Positions 23,901-35,885 of a stretch of DNA of 64,000 nucleotides are shown in pieces. A program made the position numbers and the translations under genes. The notes below the pieces were generated by a model that was not told the DNA's origin, did no database searches, and saw only the letters and a list, made by a program, of their open reading frames with translations. Position 1 is the stretch's first letter, and each line of letters begins with the position of its first letter. This DNA is from Trochalopteron elliotii (Eukaryota; Chordata; Aves; Passeriformes; Leiothrichidae), in the NCBI GenBank assembly GCA_024734555.1, contig JANPWX010020150.1, forward strand, positions 2,066,258-2,130,257. Direction: 5' to 3'.

Positions 23901-26596
23901 AAGAACACAACATTGTGCATTTCTGTTGAAGAAGCACCAATTAAGCCTAAGGTTCAGATTAATTATTTTTGCAATTTTTTACCATGGCCCCTATTGGGAA
24001 TGGTGTAGCAAGTCCAAGTACTTGGGAGGTGTTTCCCCAGCACAGCATTCAGTCTGGGCAGTCCAGCAGCAGCAGGATTTGTAATCCTAAATCTCGTACA
24101 GATCCTACAATCAGCAGTGTGGGCTCAATACCACCCCCATCAAGTCAGCAACGCCCAAAGGGATGGAGACAGGGAACAATTATATTTTACTTTTGTCTGT
24201 TAACCACCAGAATCTGTTTCCAGATATTCTGGATATTTAGTTGACTAAGATTCATATTTGCACAGCTCTATCTAAACTGCAACTTGATCTTTCCTTTTGC
24301 TGCAATTTCTTTGCAGCTGAGTGAAAATAAACTCAACAATAGAGAGTGCCTTCCCATTTAATTCGTGCACAAGTCCACTTTCATGCACTTTCTATGAGCA
24401 TTGATTATACTCACTGAGAGTGAACATATTAAGAAACTAGAAAAACACCAAAACAAACCAAAAAACACCACAAAAAGAACCCTGAATTTCCCCCCCTCCT
24501 TCAGACAGCCATAGCCTTGATTTGTCCCTCTAAGTGGGAATTCCCTTCTCCAACCAGCAATCACTGTGTGATGCACCTTAAGGAATAGCCTATTCATGAA
24601 GACAACAATAGCATTCTGAGGTATTTAACTCACTTTTAAATAATGGTAAAGGGACCAGATCCTTGAAGTAAACCCACAAAGGAGCCTGCAGAGATAGAAG
24701 GTTTATCAATGCAGCACTGAAGGTGTTCAAGCCTTAAACAGCCTGTGCCTGAGAGCCCTTGCAGCATGGAAAGGGAAAAGGTGTGGGCCAGGGATGCTGC
24801 CAGAGCCATGGCTTACCAAGCTCATAAACTCTGTCAGCAGATATAAATAAGAACAATGTGTACAAACTTGTGCTAGGCTTTTGTGCCCTGCTGACACAGC
24901 ACACAGTCTTCATCTCAGACTGCTGAGGTGGCAGGTGTTTTTCCAAAAGCAAAAGAGTCAGATTCTTCCATTCACTTCAGACCTTCTTTCAGTCTAACTG
25001 ACACCTAACAGGCCATTAAAAGGAGAGTATTTCAGATGTTGGTTAATAATTGCTGTAATGGGACCTAATATTCTACTGCCAAGCAAATACCATCATCAAA
25101 CACACACAGATTGGCATTCACTTGTTTGTTTCACAATACTCTGTAATCTAATGACATAATCCTAAATGAAATTCTGAAGCTCCTTATCAGATGGATGAGT
25201 CAGCACAACGCTAAGTGCTGCTTAAAGTCAACACCAAATGTCTTCCAACCAGTAAAGGTAGCTTACAAATTTCTTTTCAAGTACATAGCTGCATATTTGA
25301 CCTCAAAATTATAACTTTTTTTTTTTATCTGCAGGAATGCTGAATCTTTTTTTCTGCTATTCAGCAGCTTTATTCTTCTGTTGGCTGCAAACTAAAATTT
25401 TTAAAAAATTAATTTAAAAAACAATTTTGTAATTAATTTAATTTAAAATATTTTAATATTTTTTATTAATGAAGATATTAATGTGCACAGAGAAAATTAT
25501 CAGTCCCAGAGGAACTCTTCATGATTTTGATCAATGTAAATAGAACCAATCTGTGTTCAGTCACAAAGTGTAGCTCATAATAACATCGATCAGCCCCACA
25601 AAGGGGCTGAAACAGCCAAAGAAGGGCTGAAAGTCGTAAAATCCAATCTACAAGCACACTCTGGCATTGAATTGACATGCCTTTTCATTCTGTGTAGCAC
25701 ACAGCTGGGTTTTGTGCTTGTATGCACAATCTGACTTGCACATGAACCTAAGAAGTGAACGTGAACTGTTAATAATGCTTACACTATGTTCATGGGGTTT
25801 TTTTAGCTCTTTCTCACAGTGGTGGTCTGCACTACTTGCATAGAATTAAGCACTGTTGGCTGTAAATTAGGAAGCTAGCACACAATTCAGCTGTAAACCA
25901 TGCAGGAGAATGAACATAGATCAGTCAAGTGAGCTATTTACAGAGTTCTTGCCTCAGAGATATGTTTTACTGTCTGTGCTGTGGAGATACAGAGTACAAA
26001 TGATTTTTATTCTCGACAGTCTAAGAGTACGGTAGACTGCAATTATAACAGCATTTTAGAGAAGTCCAAACTCTGGTCTCTCTCCTACACATACACACTG
26101 AATAAAACTTTTTCTAACTCACTGAAATTCTTTCTTTTGTTCTGGGTATAAAGTAAAAGTGAATGCCCTCTTGATAAAACCTGGCAAGTGCAACTAAAAA
26201 GAAGTACAGGAAATTATGAACACTACTGCATCACTGAAAACTGAGCCCTAGCTTCAGATTATGACCATATAATTTAATTATTATGCTTAAATTAAGGCAC
26301 TACCTGCCCACAACAGGTTTTTACCTTTACTGGCAGTTGTAAACACAAACTAAAAAACAAAGAAGAAAACAGATAGAACAGCAGTAGTCAGTTTTTCACT
26401 GTGTGCATACAGGTATGTCTTGAAATAAAAGCTGTCTTATGATATTGAATGTAGGACATCCTGGTGCTGTACCAGTGTGTGTCTATTCAAGACCCTGACA
26501 AACATCCTGTGATTCCCAACAATTAATGGGCTGATAGGTACACTGTGATTTCTATTTCCCTAAACTGAAAATCAGAAATATATGAAATGTGATTTT
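20911..26596. other. No confident gene; intron-like or intergenic
   Basis: AT-rich sequence. A minus frame at 21988-22206 stops beside an AATAAA and a plus frame at 23969-24244 is Ser/Pro-rich. Neither shows convincing splice sites or a known family. No repeat family is recognised apart from short AT runs near 23400-23450 and 25310-25460. Confidence 0.5.
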
Positions 26597-26657
26597 GGTT
26601 GTATTGTTGTTGTTGTTGCTATTATTATTACTGCTACTGCTACTACTACTACTCCTA
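26597..26657. repeat. Trinucleotide microsatellite at the provirus break
   Basis: GTT, ATT, CTG and CTA triplets in a row. Recognisable env sequence of element 2 ends a few tens of bases to the right, so the tract lies at the broken end of the provirus. Confidence 0.8.
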
Positions 26658-26689
26658 TAACTTTTTACTAGTAGAATCTTTGCCGTATC

Positions 26690-27388
26690 TGAATCCTAAT
26701 TTAAGCTCATGTTGGGCCAAGCCAGGGACAACCGTCCTAGGGTGCATGGACCTCCCACAAGGTGAGAGGGGATGCCAGCCCACACTTGAGCTCTGCAAAT
26801 CAAAACCACTCATTTGTCCAATTTCAAAGGGGAAGGGGATTCATCGCCTGTGGAGGACATGGTGACTTTAACCATGGAATGACACCAGTTAGCTGCTGTA
26901 AATTCCTCCTCTGTCTGTTTGACATATTCAAACCAATTCACACAATAGTAATACCAGTGGGGCTTAAAATCAAAATGAACACAAAAGGAGGCACAGGAAG
27001 ACTCTGTAATTTCAAATGCCTGTGCCTCCTTTTCTGCCTAAGGTAACATTTCAACCCACTCCAACCACAGAGCCAAAGGGTTAGTGACTGGGAGTGGGGT
27101 TCTATACATGACGTGGGATCAGGTGATAGTGTGGTGGGGAGACTTTTCTTTGTTTACCTCTGTTTGCAAACTGATTAGATTTTTAGGGAATTCTGCAGGC
27201 TTAAACAGGATCCCCACTAGGCAAGTGGACAGAGAGTCATCAACAGTGGCTGAAGATAGGCAAAGGTGGTCTTGCCACAGCACATGAGCAAAGGTGACCC
27301 ACATGTTCTTTTGCGATTGGGAAACAACCCACACCTCCATAGACTGGCCGAGAAAGAGGAGGAGCAGAAAGTGAAATATCTCCATCAT
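26690..27388 (-). pseudogene. env: env surface-subunit fragment of element 2
   Basis: A Met-Met start near 27388 leads into a hydrophobic signal-peptide-like stretch (FHFLLLLFLG). Surface-subunit sequence follows with HLCLSSAT and CLVGILFKP, matching HICLSSAA and CLVGIPFK in element 1. The frame stops at 27119. Further on, another frame reads AGIPSHLVGGPCTLGRL (about 26690-26780), matching the sequence just before the transmembrane subunit of element 1. The rest of env is missing. The start lies right at the end of pol, as in element 1. Confidence 0.85.
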
Positions 27389-27392
27389 CGAG

Positions 27393-30230
27393 TCAGGGAT
27401 GGTGGCCTTCAATGCTGGAAAAAGGGAAACACACACAATTAAGGGGACAAATGAACTTCTGGAAAGAGGAGAGACAACTGGGAGCTGACAGGGCTCTGTT
27501 CAGGGGGGATCCTTTATGTTGATGTTGGTTTGATGCAACCGTCACTTCTTTGGGGATGCTTAACACAATTGGTACCACACAGGGAGTATTGTCCATGATT
27601 CTAGAATGTACATAAGGCTTTACCAGCCTTCTGGGGACCCACTTAGGACCGGAGGGGGTGGATATGCAGGCATATCCATGCTCCCAGGTAATCAGGTCAA
27701 ACGGGTCCTCTACTTTCTTAGTTTCAAGGTCCTTCACCAGGACTGGTTGTTTCTTGGCTAGTTCCATCCAACCTGATGTTCTGATTGAAGTGACAGACGA
27801 CTGGCAGATACATGTTTTCAAATGTGCAATTGAGAAAGTTGATAGTGAAGATTGCCTTGTTCAGCCACATATGTACGGAGGAGAGCTGTGAATCCTTCTG
27901 CTGGTGCTCCAGGACCTGCTTGAGGGTATGATGGACTCATTCTAGTACTGCCTGACCGGGGGAGCATGGGATCCCTCGTCGATGTCTGATTCCCCACATC
28001 TGCAGGAAATTGCCAAATGCTGGCCCATTATCAGTTTTTATCATCTTGGGGACCCCCAACATGAAGAAGGCCTGCAACAGGTGTTTGAGAGTATCCGTGG
28101 CCTCCTACCCTGCATGGACCGAGGCATAAACAACACCAGAGAAGGTGTCAATCAAAACATGGACGTATTTCAGCCTCCTGAACCGGGGAATATGAGTTAC
28201 GTCCGTCTGCCACACCTCACAACTCCCAAGCCCCCTGGGGTTTACCCCAGATCCCAGAGTTGGCATGTTGCTCTGTTGGCATTTGGGGCATGTGGCCACA
28301 ATTGCCTTGGGCTGGTCCCACCTCAGGTAAAATTGGCAGACTACACCCGGAACATTTTGGTGGAAATGCTGATGGCTGATCTTGGCCCACTGGAAGATAT
28401 TAGGCTGGCCAACCAGCTGGACTGGAGCAGCTCGGGCATCGGCCCTGTGGTTTCCTTCAGCTATGAAGCCTGGAAGGTCAGTATGTGATCTCACATGCAT
28501 CACAAAAAAGGGTTGCTCATGGTGGGAAACCAGGTAAATAAGTTTCACGACCAAGCCAAAGATGACTGGGTTGGACACCTCTTTGAGTACTGCATGCTCT
28601 GCCCTGGACACTACCCCTGCAACATAGACTGAATCAGTAATTAAATTTATTGGTTCCAAAAACCTCTCAAAGGCCCTGACGATAGCAGCCAACTCAGCAA
28701 CTTGAGAGGATCCCTCAATAATATCAACATCTGCTTCCCACTGCTGAGCTTGAGGATCTTTCCAAGTTATCACAGACTTGTGAGACACTCTGGATGAGTC
28801 TGTGGAGACGGTCAAGGCCTTGAGGGATTTACGGGTCTGAATTTCTTTCAGGACAAAATTAAATTCTGTGTTAAACAATTTGTGGCCTGGACAGTGAACT
28901 GAGGTTTTCCCCCAGAAGCATCCAGGGAAATTTTCAGGGCAGACTGCAGCGTCTCATTTTCTTGGAGAAATTGCTCCAAGGTTTCCTTGGTTAAGCGCCC
29001 AGGCGATAATTTAATACGAAGGTGAATGCATGTGAAATCGCAGTCAGCCAACAGGCACATGTGGACCCTAGTCTTGCTGATCAGCTGGGCCAGCCATCAG
29101 CTCTTGCGGCCTGGTGATGCTTTTGGACAACTGGTGACCTAGGAACACCCACTCTATGATTAAGAGGAGGTCCTTCTGGCCGTTGTCCCATTGGAAGATT
29201 AGGCCATGGAGGTGTGGAAGTTTGCCCAGTATGATGTAATTAAACAGGAGATCGGGCCAACAACGGTGGGCCTGCTGGCTAGACAGTGTCGACTGAAGTT
29301 TTTCCAATGCCTGTTGGGCCTCTTGAGCCAGGACCCTCAGAGAATCCAGCTCATGTCCCCCCTTTAGTAAACTGAAGAGAGGAGCTAGATCCTCTGTGGT
29401 GATTCCCCAGCCAGGGCCTGACCCAGTTCAATGACCCACACAGCTGGTGGAGATCCCTCAAAGTCTTTGGGCTATCACTGATCTCCAGCCTCTGAGGTGT
29501 TATGGTGCAGTTGAAGATCTCAAGGCTCAAATACCTCCAAGGCAGCAGCCTCTGCACCTTTTCTTGCTGTATCCCAAATCCTGCACCAGTCAGAGCAACA
29601 ATAGTCTCCTCAAGCAGGTGTGCCAAATACACTGTTGTCTAGTACACTAGTGAGCTGGATGACACTAGGATGTCATCCATATAGTGTAGGATGATGGCCT
29701 CTCCCACCTTGGCATGCACTGGAGACAGCAGCTCGGCAACATCCCACTGGCAGATTGTTGGACTGTTCTCCATCCCCTGGAGAAGGACCTGCCAGTGGTA
29801 GCATTTCCAGGGAGCCTCTCTGTTTCAGGCAGGAACAGAGAATGCAAACCGCAGGGCATCAGCTGAATGTAGAGGAAAAAGCTTTTGGAAAAAGCAATCA
29901 TTTATGTCAATGACAGCCAAATTCCAATTTTGGGGGAGCATTGTGGGGAATGACATGCCTGGTTGAAGAAGGCCCATGTCCTCAATGACTTCGTTTTTTT
30001 TTCCTGAGGTCATGAAGGAGACGCCAGTTGTCCTTCCCTGGCTTCTTAATGACAAAACCCTGGGAATTCCAAGGGCTATTGGTCTCTACAATGTTACCCT
30101 TTACTAACTGCCCCTCCATGAACTCATTGAAAGCCTTCAATTTTTTTTTGCTTAATGGCCACTGGTCTACCAGACTGGGGAATCAGTCAGCCAATTAAGT
30201 TTTGGGGTAGGGTGCTCCTCAGTGACCGCC
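27393..30230 (-). pseudogene. pol: pol of element 2 (RT, RNase H, integrase), fragmented
   Basis: Pieces in several minus frames cover RT (28848-30055), RNase H plus the start of integrase (28105-28878, one open piece of 257 codons) and the integrase tail (27393-27821). Visible motifs: YMDD in HYMDDIL near 29680, STDSS and ITDSVYVAG for RNase H, and the integrase HHCC finger (HQHFH ... CPKC). The core shows WQTDVTH and KTDNGP. Between 27821 and 28105 the frame is broken around the catalytic Glu. Reading shifts and stops rule out a working enzyme. Confidence 0.9.
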
Positions 30231-30231
30231 A

Positions 30232-30890
30232 CTAAAAATCCCGAGGGGTTTTTGGGATTTTTAATTCAACCCCCCACCGGGACATGGTGTCCCTCCCCCA
30301 CAAAGTATACAGACAGTCAACAATGAATGGGCATAATGAAGCCAATCTCCCATCCAGTCCCTCAATTTGTACAAGGCTCCTAGACATTTGTGCCAGTTTT
30401 GTCCCTCTTACACCCAAAACCTTACCAGCCACAGGTTGCAGCTCCCAATGTGCTGGCCATTTATATGGTGGTAATAAAGTGACATCTGCCCCTGTGTCCA
30501 TCATCTCCCATAACTGAATGGAATCACCTCCTTTCCTAAGGACACACCAAACCAATGGTTTATCTTCCCCCACTACTTCTTCCCAGTAGACTGCCAATTG
30601 GGAATCATCATGGGGTATGGGCACCAAGGGCGGTAAATTTGGGATAGGAATTGCCTGGGCTATCACTTGGCCCTTAGGGAGGAAGTGGGAAGGATGGACA
30701 TAGCGAGCCAAGAGAGCAAACTCCAGGTAAGATGACAAAATACCGGTGCAATTTCGATCTTCAGGGGTTTATGTTTAGTGTCCCCCACCACAAAGTACTC
30801 ACATCTTATATCGTTCAGTCTGGTAGTTTCCGTCACTTCAAGGGTGAGCTCGTGGCAGTCGGGTGAGTTAAAAAGCATAGAAGCAGACAA
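30232..30890 (-). pseudogene. pro: pro of element 2 (dUTPase remnant and aspartic protease)
   Basis: The minus frame 30232-30738 is open for 168 codons. It carries the dUTPase-like end (KGQVIAQAIP) and the protease active site MMDTGADVTLL, with LWGRDTM near the end. A further dUTPase-like piece lies at 30663-30890 in another frame. The protease is the least damaged part of this old element. Confidence 0.85.
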
Positions 30891-30911
30891 TTCAAGCCTG
30901 AAAGGCTCATT

Positions 30912-32979
30912 TCAGTTTTTAGTTTTAACACACCTGAAGGGCTTTTGAAGATTCCCATTCCGTTCACTGCTCCTTATTAGCACCTCCCCTATGCTGTGAC
31001 CTGCCCCATTTCTTTCCACATGTGGGGCAGATCTGCACTCCCCCTTCAGTTTTTTGAAGACCTCTTTGAGGTCTCCTCTCCTCCATGTCCTCCCCTCCCC
31101 TTCCTTAGATGGCTTTTTCTGGAAAGGACAAAAAGCCATTACACCGCCTTCCCTCCCGTATTTAAGACATTTGACCTGGCTCAGCCATGGTGATTTGGGT
31201 GGTCTCGGTGAAGTAGCAGCCATCGTTGCTGTTTGTTGTTTAAATCCTGATCCTCAGGTTGGTGTGGCTTCGGGTTCAACATAGGCCTTTTTCATACGGG
31301 CTTCAATGATTGTATTTAGGGTAGGTGGTGGTTCCAGTGGCAGTCCTAAAATGATGCATCTGCAGACTTCATTAGCATTTCTGTACACCACCTCCAGCAT
31401 CATCTTTTCCTGCAGGGCGGGATCCTCTATCTATTGGTCAACAATTTCCCGCAACCTGTCTATGAAATGTAAAAATGGCTCCACAGGGGCCTGTTTAACG
31501 TTAATATAACCTTGCCCAGGACATGCAGTGGGCATGATACAAAATGCCTTTTCTGCTGCTGCTTTTACCCTTTCTAACAATGAGCATAGGATATCTCTTG
31601 CCTGCTTCTGCGCCTTTGTCAAATCTCCTTTGCTGCATATGTGGTTAAATGTAATATTATCATTGTTGGCATCAAGGGTGCACTTGAGGCTCTGCAGGAG
31701 CTCAGGAAGGAGACCCCTAAGTAATCTCTTCCATGCCACCTCCCACAGGCCATATTCATCCCAGGTGAGGAGGCATAGAAACAAGTCCTTGAGATCACTA
31801 GGGGTCAATACATTTGACGTAAAAGCAGCTTTCACCAAGCTCTTATAATATTCACTTTTACGCCCAAACTCCTTCTGAGCCCTGCAGAGCTCCTTCTTAC
31901 TCTGATAGGAGAAAGGTTCCCATGCAGGATTCTCCTCCTTATGGATAAAAGTAACCAGTCTGGCAAATGGGTGAGCTTCCAGTTCCAGGTTCCAACTCCC
32001 AGACCCATCACATCTGGCCTCCAGACAATGGGGACTGGATGGAAGGGTGTGGGTACCAGAGGGCAGAAGGGGAGGGTTTACCCAAGGTGTAGGAATCCGG
32101 GCAGAGCAGAGCACGGGAACGTGGGATGAGCTGTCAGGAGTGGGAGGAGTCTGAGGTGATGTAACAGTGGGAGGGGCTATGGGGAGGGATGATGAGGATG
32201 ATGTAAAGGATGCAGGCCGAAGGGTAGGAGAGGGAGGGGTCAGCAAGTCAGAAAGGGTTGTAGGAAGAGGCTGGGAGAGAGGGAGTAGGGACAGGGAGAA
32301 AAGGGTTGTGGGGGGACTGAGCTCCAAAGGGGAGTCCTGCCAACTGGCCATCGCCGTTTTGTGAGTCTCGGGGGGGCCATTTTGGGAATAAGGAATCGGG
32401 AACAAACAGACTTGGGGAAGAACTGGGGGACTTTGAACTGGAGCAGGGGGACAGGATTGACGGTTTGGGGAAGGGTCCCTGACAGCTGCTGGCTTGCTAT
32501 CAAGGCAAGGGTACTGGGGGGGTTGTGGAGAGCCAGAGAGACATTCTACTTCCCAGGGGCAACACTGCGCTTCATGATTTGCTCCCCGTAACCCACCCAG
32601 TGTAGCGGATAGGGTATTAGGACAAGAGGTTGGGGGAGAAGACGCAGGAAGAACTGGGGAAGACCGAGCCGGTTGTTTTCTACTTTCCCTTGATTGTTTC
32701 TGGTATTTTGTTCTTTAATCACTGCATGAATTTTTACAAATAAATGGAAAAACTGATCCCCTGAGGAGTCACCATTCTGAGTTAAATTTGTTAATTTGAA
32801 GCCAACTTTGTTCCAGAAATCTACAGTTTTAACAATCTCAGGGGACAAATTTGAGAAGTGGAAAAACAACCAGCAAACGAACCTTTTTAACTCTCCATTT
32901 GAAAACTTCACCCACCCACCAGAGAATCTGCAACTTGGAGATAAACCTTCTTCTGCTGAGTATACAGCTTAACACACAT
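30912..32979 (-). pseudogene. gag: gag of element 2, broken
   Basis: Homology with element 1 places the matrix start at 32979, reading ATGTGTGTT, so the residue after Met is Cys where element 1 has Gly. Matrix is at 32546-32979 with a frame change near 32910. A proline-rich linker plus capsid form one open piece (31431-32405, 324 codons) whose major homology region reads KQAPVEPFLHFIDRL. The nucleocapsid (30912-31223) has a knuckle in which one Cys and the His are replaced (CLKYGREGG...C), so zinc binding is lost. Confidence 0.88.
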
Positions 32980-33432
32980 CTCTGTCACACTACAGCACGA
33001 AGAACGCCTCCGTCCCCTTTTACAGTTAAAAGGAAAAAATTAAGGTCCCAAGGACCATCCGGGGTGTCGAGGTACTAAGCACAGCCAACCCTCATGGCTC
33101 GATGCAGTCTAGGTATCCCCTCCACCACCCTCTGAGGGACCAAGTACCTACACCCCTGGGGCAAACTTCCCCACACAACTCACCAAACTGACGACCCCGG
33201 AATGGAAATCTGTAAGAGGGGTCCATGCTCCCAAAGAGTGTCCCTCTGGGTGCTAAGGGTTGTCCTCTTTGTCCCTCGCAGCACTGCAGGCTCAGGGACC
33301 GCTGATGCACCAGGGCTGATTAGATCCAAAAGGAAAGATTCCACAAAACAGCTTTTGTGGGCTCCGAAGAAAAGGGGAAATGGGGCCCTGCAGGTGTTCG
33401 GTGCTGGTATCTTGCTAGCTCTTTCACCGAAC
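32980..33432 (-). other. Leader of element 2
   Basis: This stretch lies between the 5' LTR and gag. Like the element 1 leader it carries a donor-like site (GTTTG|GTGAGT near 33180) and a GACACCCCGG string before gag. Its upstream part (33313-33432) occurs again at 35573-35692. Confidence 0.6.
33313..33432. repeat. Duplicated 120-bp leader segment, copy A
   Basis: Nearly identical to 35573-35692 in the same orientation, with about seven differences by eye. It belongs to the leader side of element 2. Confidence 0.9.
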
Positions 33433-33921
33433 TTGCATTCAAGGGTACAGCTTGGTACCTTTCCCATCTTCTGGGTCTTGGCCTCAGGCAGAAGCATGGC
33501 ATCGGCGTGGAAGAAAAGAGGACTTCAGGTGGTTCAACAGGGTTTTATTTCACCCAGAGAGTGGCCCACGTAGAAGCGTGATTTTTTCTCCGACTCTGAG
33601 CTTAAGTACAGGGAGTGTGGAAAGGAGTAGGGGGCAATCTAGAACCAATGCCAGAAAGAGGGGGTGTGACCCAGAACAAAGGGGTAATCAGTAGAACAGT
33701 TTTATACATAAAAAAGGGAGGGGAACCGAGACCCTGCTGAATCTCCCCACAGCCTCACCAGAACTCTCCAGGCTTCTGGGCGGGATTGCTGAGTGAAGGA
33801 CAGGACTCATAACTCAGGAAAGACCAAAAGGGTTTAACATGGGGGTACAGGGAGGAACTATTTTAAAGCAAGGAAAAAAAGCATGCAGAACTTGGCAAAA
33901 CCCAAAATGCACCAAAACAGG
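33433..33921 (-). repeat. 5' LTR of element 2 (ends approximate)
   Basis: On the minus strand there is a TATAAAA box near 33700 and AATAAA at 33544-33549. A stretch after the poly(A) signal (TTTTCTTCCACGCCGATG) resembles the R-U5 of element 1. The U3 string AGAGTTCTGGTGAGG also resembles element 1. Exact ends are not clear: the primer site at 33922 abuts the upstream end. Confidence 0.65.
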
Positions 33922-33939
33922 GCCCCACACTGGGCCCCA
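33922..33939 (-). other. Lys(1,2)-type primer binding site, second one
   Basis: On the minus strand the 18 bases TGGGGCCCAGTGTGGGGC match the Lys(1,2) primer site at 15 of 18 positions. They lie two bases downstream of an LTR ending in CA (33942). The site belongs to the LTR at 33942-34663, whose own gag-pol is missing. Confidence 0.75.
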
Positions 33940-33941
33940 GC

Positions 33942-34663
33942 TGACACAGCTTCAGCTTCTGAAGAGTCCCTTTGGCTAACCTGAGCTGCTACACCAACCG
34001 TGCCAAGATAGGGGCTGCCCCCAAGTCCTCTATGGCTCAGATGAGATCAGTGGAAAGCAGGAAGGCTGTGACTGCTCTCTGCTGGGAGGCTGATGATATG
34101 CCATCATCAGCATATCATGATACATGTTGAGAAGCAGTGTTGAGAAGCAGTGACAACAAAGGAAGAAGGAACTCTTGTATGCTCCACCCAAGGAAAGGTT
34201 TATTCCTGCATGGGGAGGCAGGGACAAAAGCCCCAAACAACAGGAAACACGAGGTTTTAACTGGGAGAGGTACAAGGAATGGATTCCGGACATTAACCAA
34301 TCAGGAGAAACCACAGGAGGGCTCAGCCAGGAACTAACAGGTAAGTAAGTCAATCGTAGTACAGGGAGGAGGGTACATACTCACACATCCAGTGGCTTAC
34401 CAAGTACAACAGAACCTTCTAGAAGGAGGGGAAGGGTTCAAGGAGGATTGACAACAAGGTAGGTGTTACTTAAGGAATGGTCTGGAACAAGGCACCTGGA
34501 CATAGATAAGATTGGCAGGGGACTTGGCAGGGCTTAGGGTTGGACGGTACCAAGTGGAGGGAGGAGGAGACTTGGGAGGCACCAAACAAATGGAGAAATA
34601 TCAAACAGTCAAAAACCCTACACTGATTAATTAACATACTACCACAACCATAATAGTGCAACA
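33942..34663 (-). repeat. LTR of a further provirus (element 4)
   Basis: On the minus strand it runs from TGTTGCAC (34663) to CA (33942), 722 bp. AATAAA is at 34199-34204. A Lys-type primer site follows at its 3' side. On its 5' side the minus strand reads GGGGAAAAAG, a polypurine-like run (34664-34673). It is therefore not a plain solo LTR. Confidence 0.72.
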
Positions 34664-35572
34664 CTTTTTCCCCAGCATGAGTACTTCCCAGGCTTCAAAG
34701 AAGTTTTTGGCTAGATAGCAACTGTCAAGAAGCACGGAAAACAGAAAACAGACAGCAAAGAGATGGTTAGAAATAAATAATGTGAAAAGTAAACAATGTA
34801 ACACTGGATAGCTCCTTCACTTACTTTATATGAGCCATTCATTTTAGCTGGTTTCGTGCCCTGTATTTTGGATTTTGCATTTGTTTGTTTGTTTTCTAAT
34901 GCTTGTTAAATTTTGAACATTTTGCCTAGCTATGGCAGCAAAACAGGCTGTGCCATGCGGCTGAGATGAATGTGGTATGAGCTGCTTTCTGTAAATTAAA
35001 CTCTCGTCCTTAGTTCATCAGTTACAACAGGTTTGAGATGAAGGAAAGCAATACTGTCTGACACTTCCCAATTTCAATGCCAAGTGACACAGCTCATGCC
35101 CACCCCTAAAAGGTCCCATGCAGAAGGAAATTGCACGCAGGCACTGCAGAGACAAAAAAAACCCCAGAAATCAAGATGAAAGCAATGAAAACTCTCATTA
35201 ATCAAATTGCTGAGCTTAATCCATGCAAGTTCAGAGCTGCTGTGGTATCAGTTGTCCTAAAAAGTTTGAACTATCCGCTAACATTGATACAGATAAGAGT
35301 AAAATTTCCCAATAAACACAAAAATAATGTTTGCTCTGTGTCTGCTCGCCACAACACTTAGGAGCCCAACGCCCACAAATGCAGACCTACTGCTCAGGAA
35401 TAGGCCCCCAGAGACTCCCTTCACAAAGTGGGATGAAGCTTCCACAAACCCTTGTCAAATACAAAATTGGGTTATTTGACCTAGGGATGCTTTGCCCCTT
35501 GAGATCCCCTACAGTGAGATGGGATCAGTTCCCTTGCAGCTGTGCCCTGTGCTTCTGGGGTGTTCTGAGGGT
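34664..35572. other. Unresolved, probably retroviral remnant near its left end
   Basis: Apart from the polypurine-like run at 34664-34673, I see no motif that names a gene. An A-rich stretch with AATAAA strings lies at 34740-34900. Confidence 0.4.
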
Positions 35573-35692
35573 GGGCTGACTAGATCCAAAAGGAAAGATT
35601 CCACAAAACAGCTTTCGTGGGCTCCGAAGAAAAGGGGAAATGGGGCCCTGCGGGTGTTCAGTTCTGCTATCTTGCTAGCTCTTTCACCGAAT
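35573..35692. repeat. Duplicated leader segment, copy B
   Basis: About 94% identical by eye to 33313-33432, same orientation, 2.26 kb away. It suggests a second element-2-type leader here, or a local duplication. Confidence 0.9.
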
Positions 35693-35754
35693 TCGAACTG
35701 AGATCCGGCATCCACCAGATGCCTTTTTGTGTTTAGTTTAGGCTCCACCCAACC

Positions 35755-35885
35755 CTTTCCAAAACTGGAGTAGGCGTGCTCCCCAACCCAAACTGGCTAG
35801 CCCAAAACTGGAGCAGCCGTGCTCCCCAGCCCAAACTGGAGTAGGTGTCCCTACCCTGGAGCAGGCGTGCTCCTCCAACCCAGAG
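35755..35885. repeat. Imperfect tandem repeat
   Basis: The phrases AAACTGGAG, TAGGCGTGCTCC and CCCAACCCAAACTGG recur about four times with small changes. No coding frame follows the repeat. Confidence 0.7.

Larger units (their letters stand above)
26690..33921 (-). mobile_element. Second class II provirus, element 2, minus strand, 3'-truncated
   Basis: In minus-strand order: 5' LTR, leader, gag, pro, pol and the first part of env. It is a clear relative of element 1: the matrix, major homology region, DTGADVT protease, YMDD, RNase H, integrase and surface-subunit start all align by eye, but with much more change. It lacks the env transmembrane part, polypurine tract and 3' LTR. Frame changes break pol into many pieces, so it is much older than element 1. 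Confidence 0.92.

Noticed and set aside
23969..24244. Ser/Pro-rich plus frame of 91 codons
   Set aside because: No usable splice donor or acceptor flanks it and no family is recognised.
27982..28488. 168-codon plus-strand open frame
   Set aside because: It is the reverse-strand shadow of the RNase H/integrase of element 2, which has clear motifs on the minus strand.
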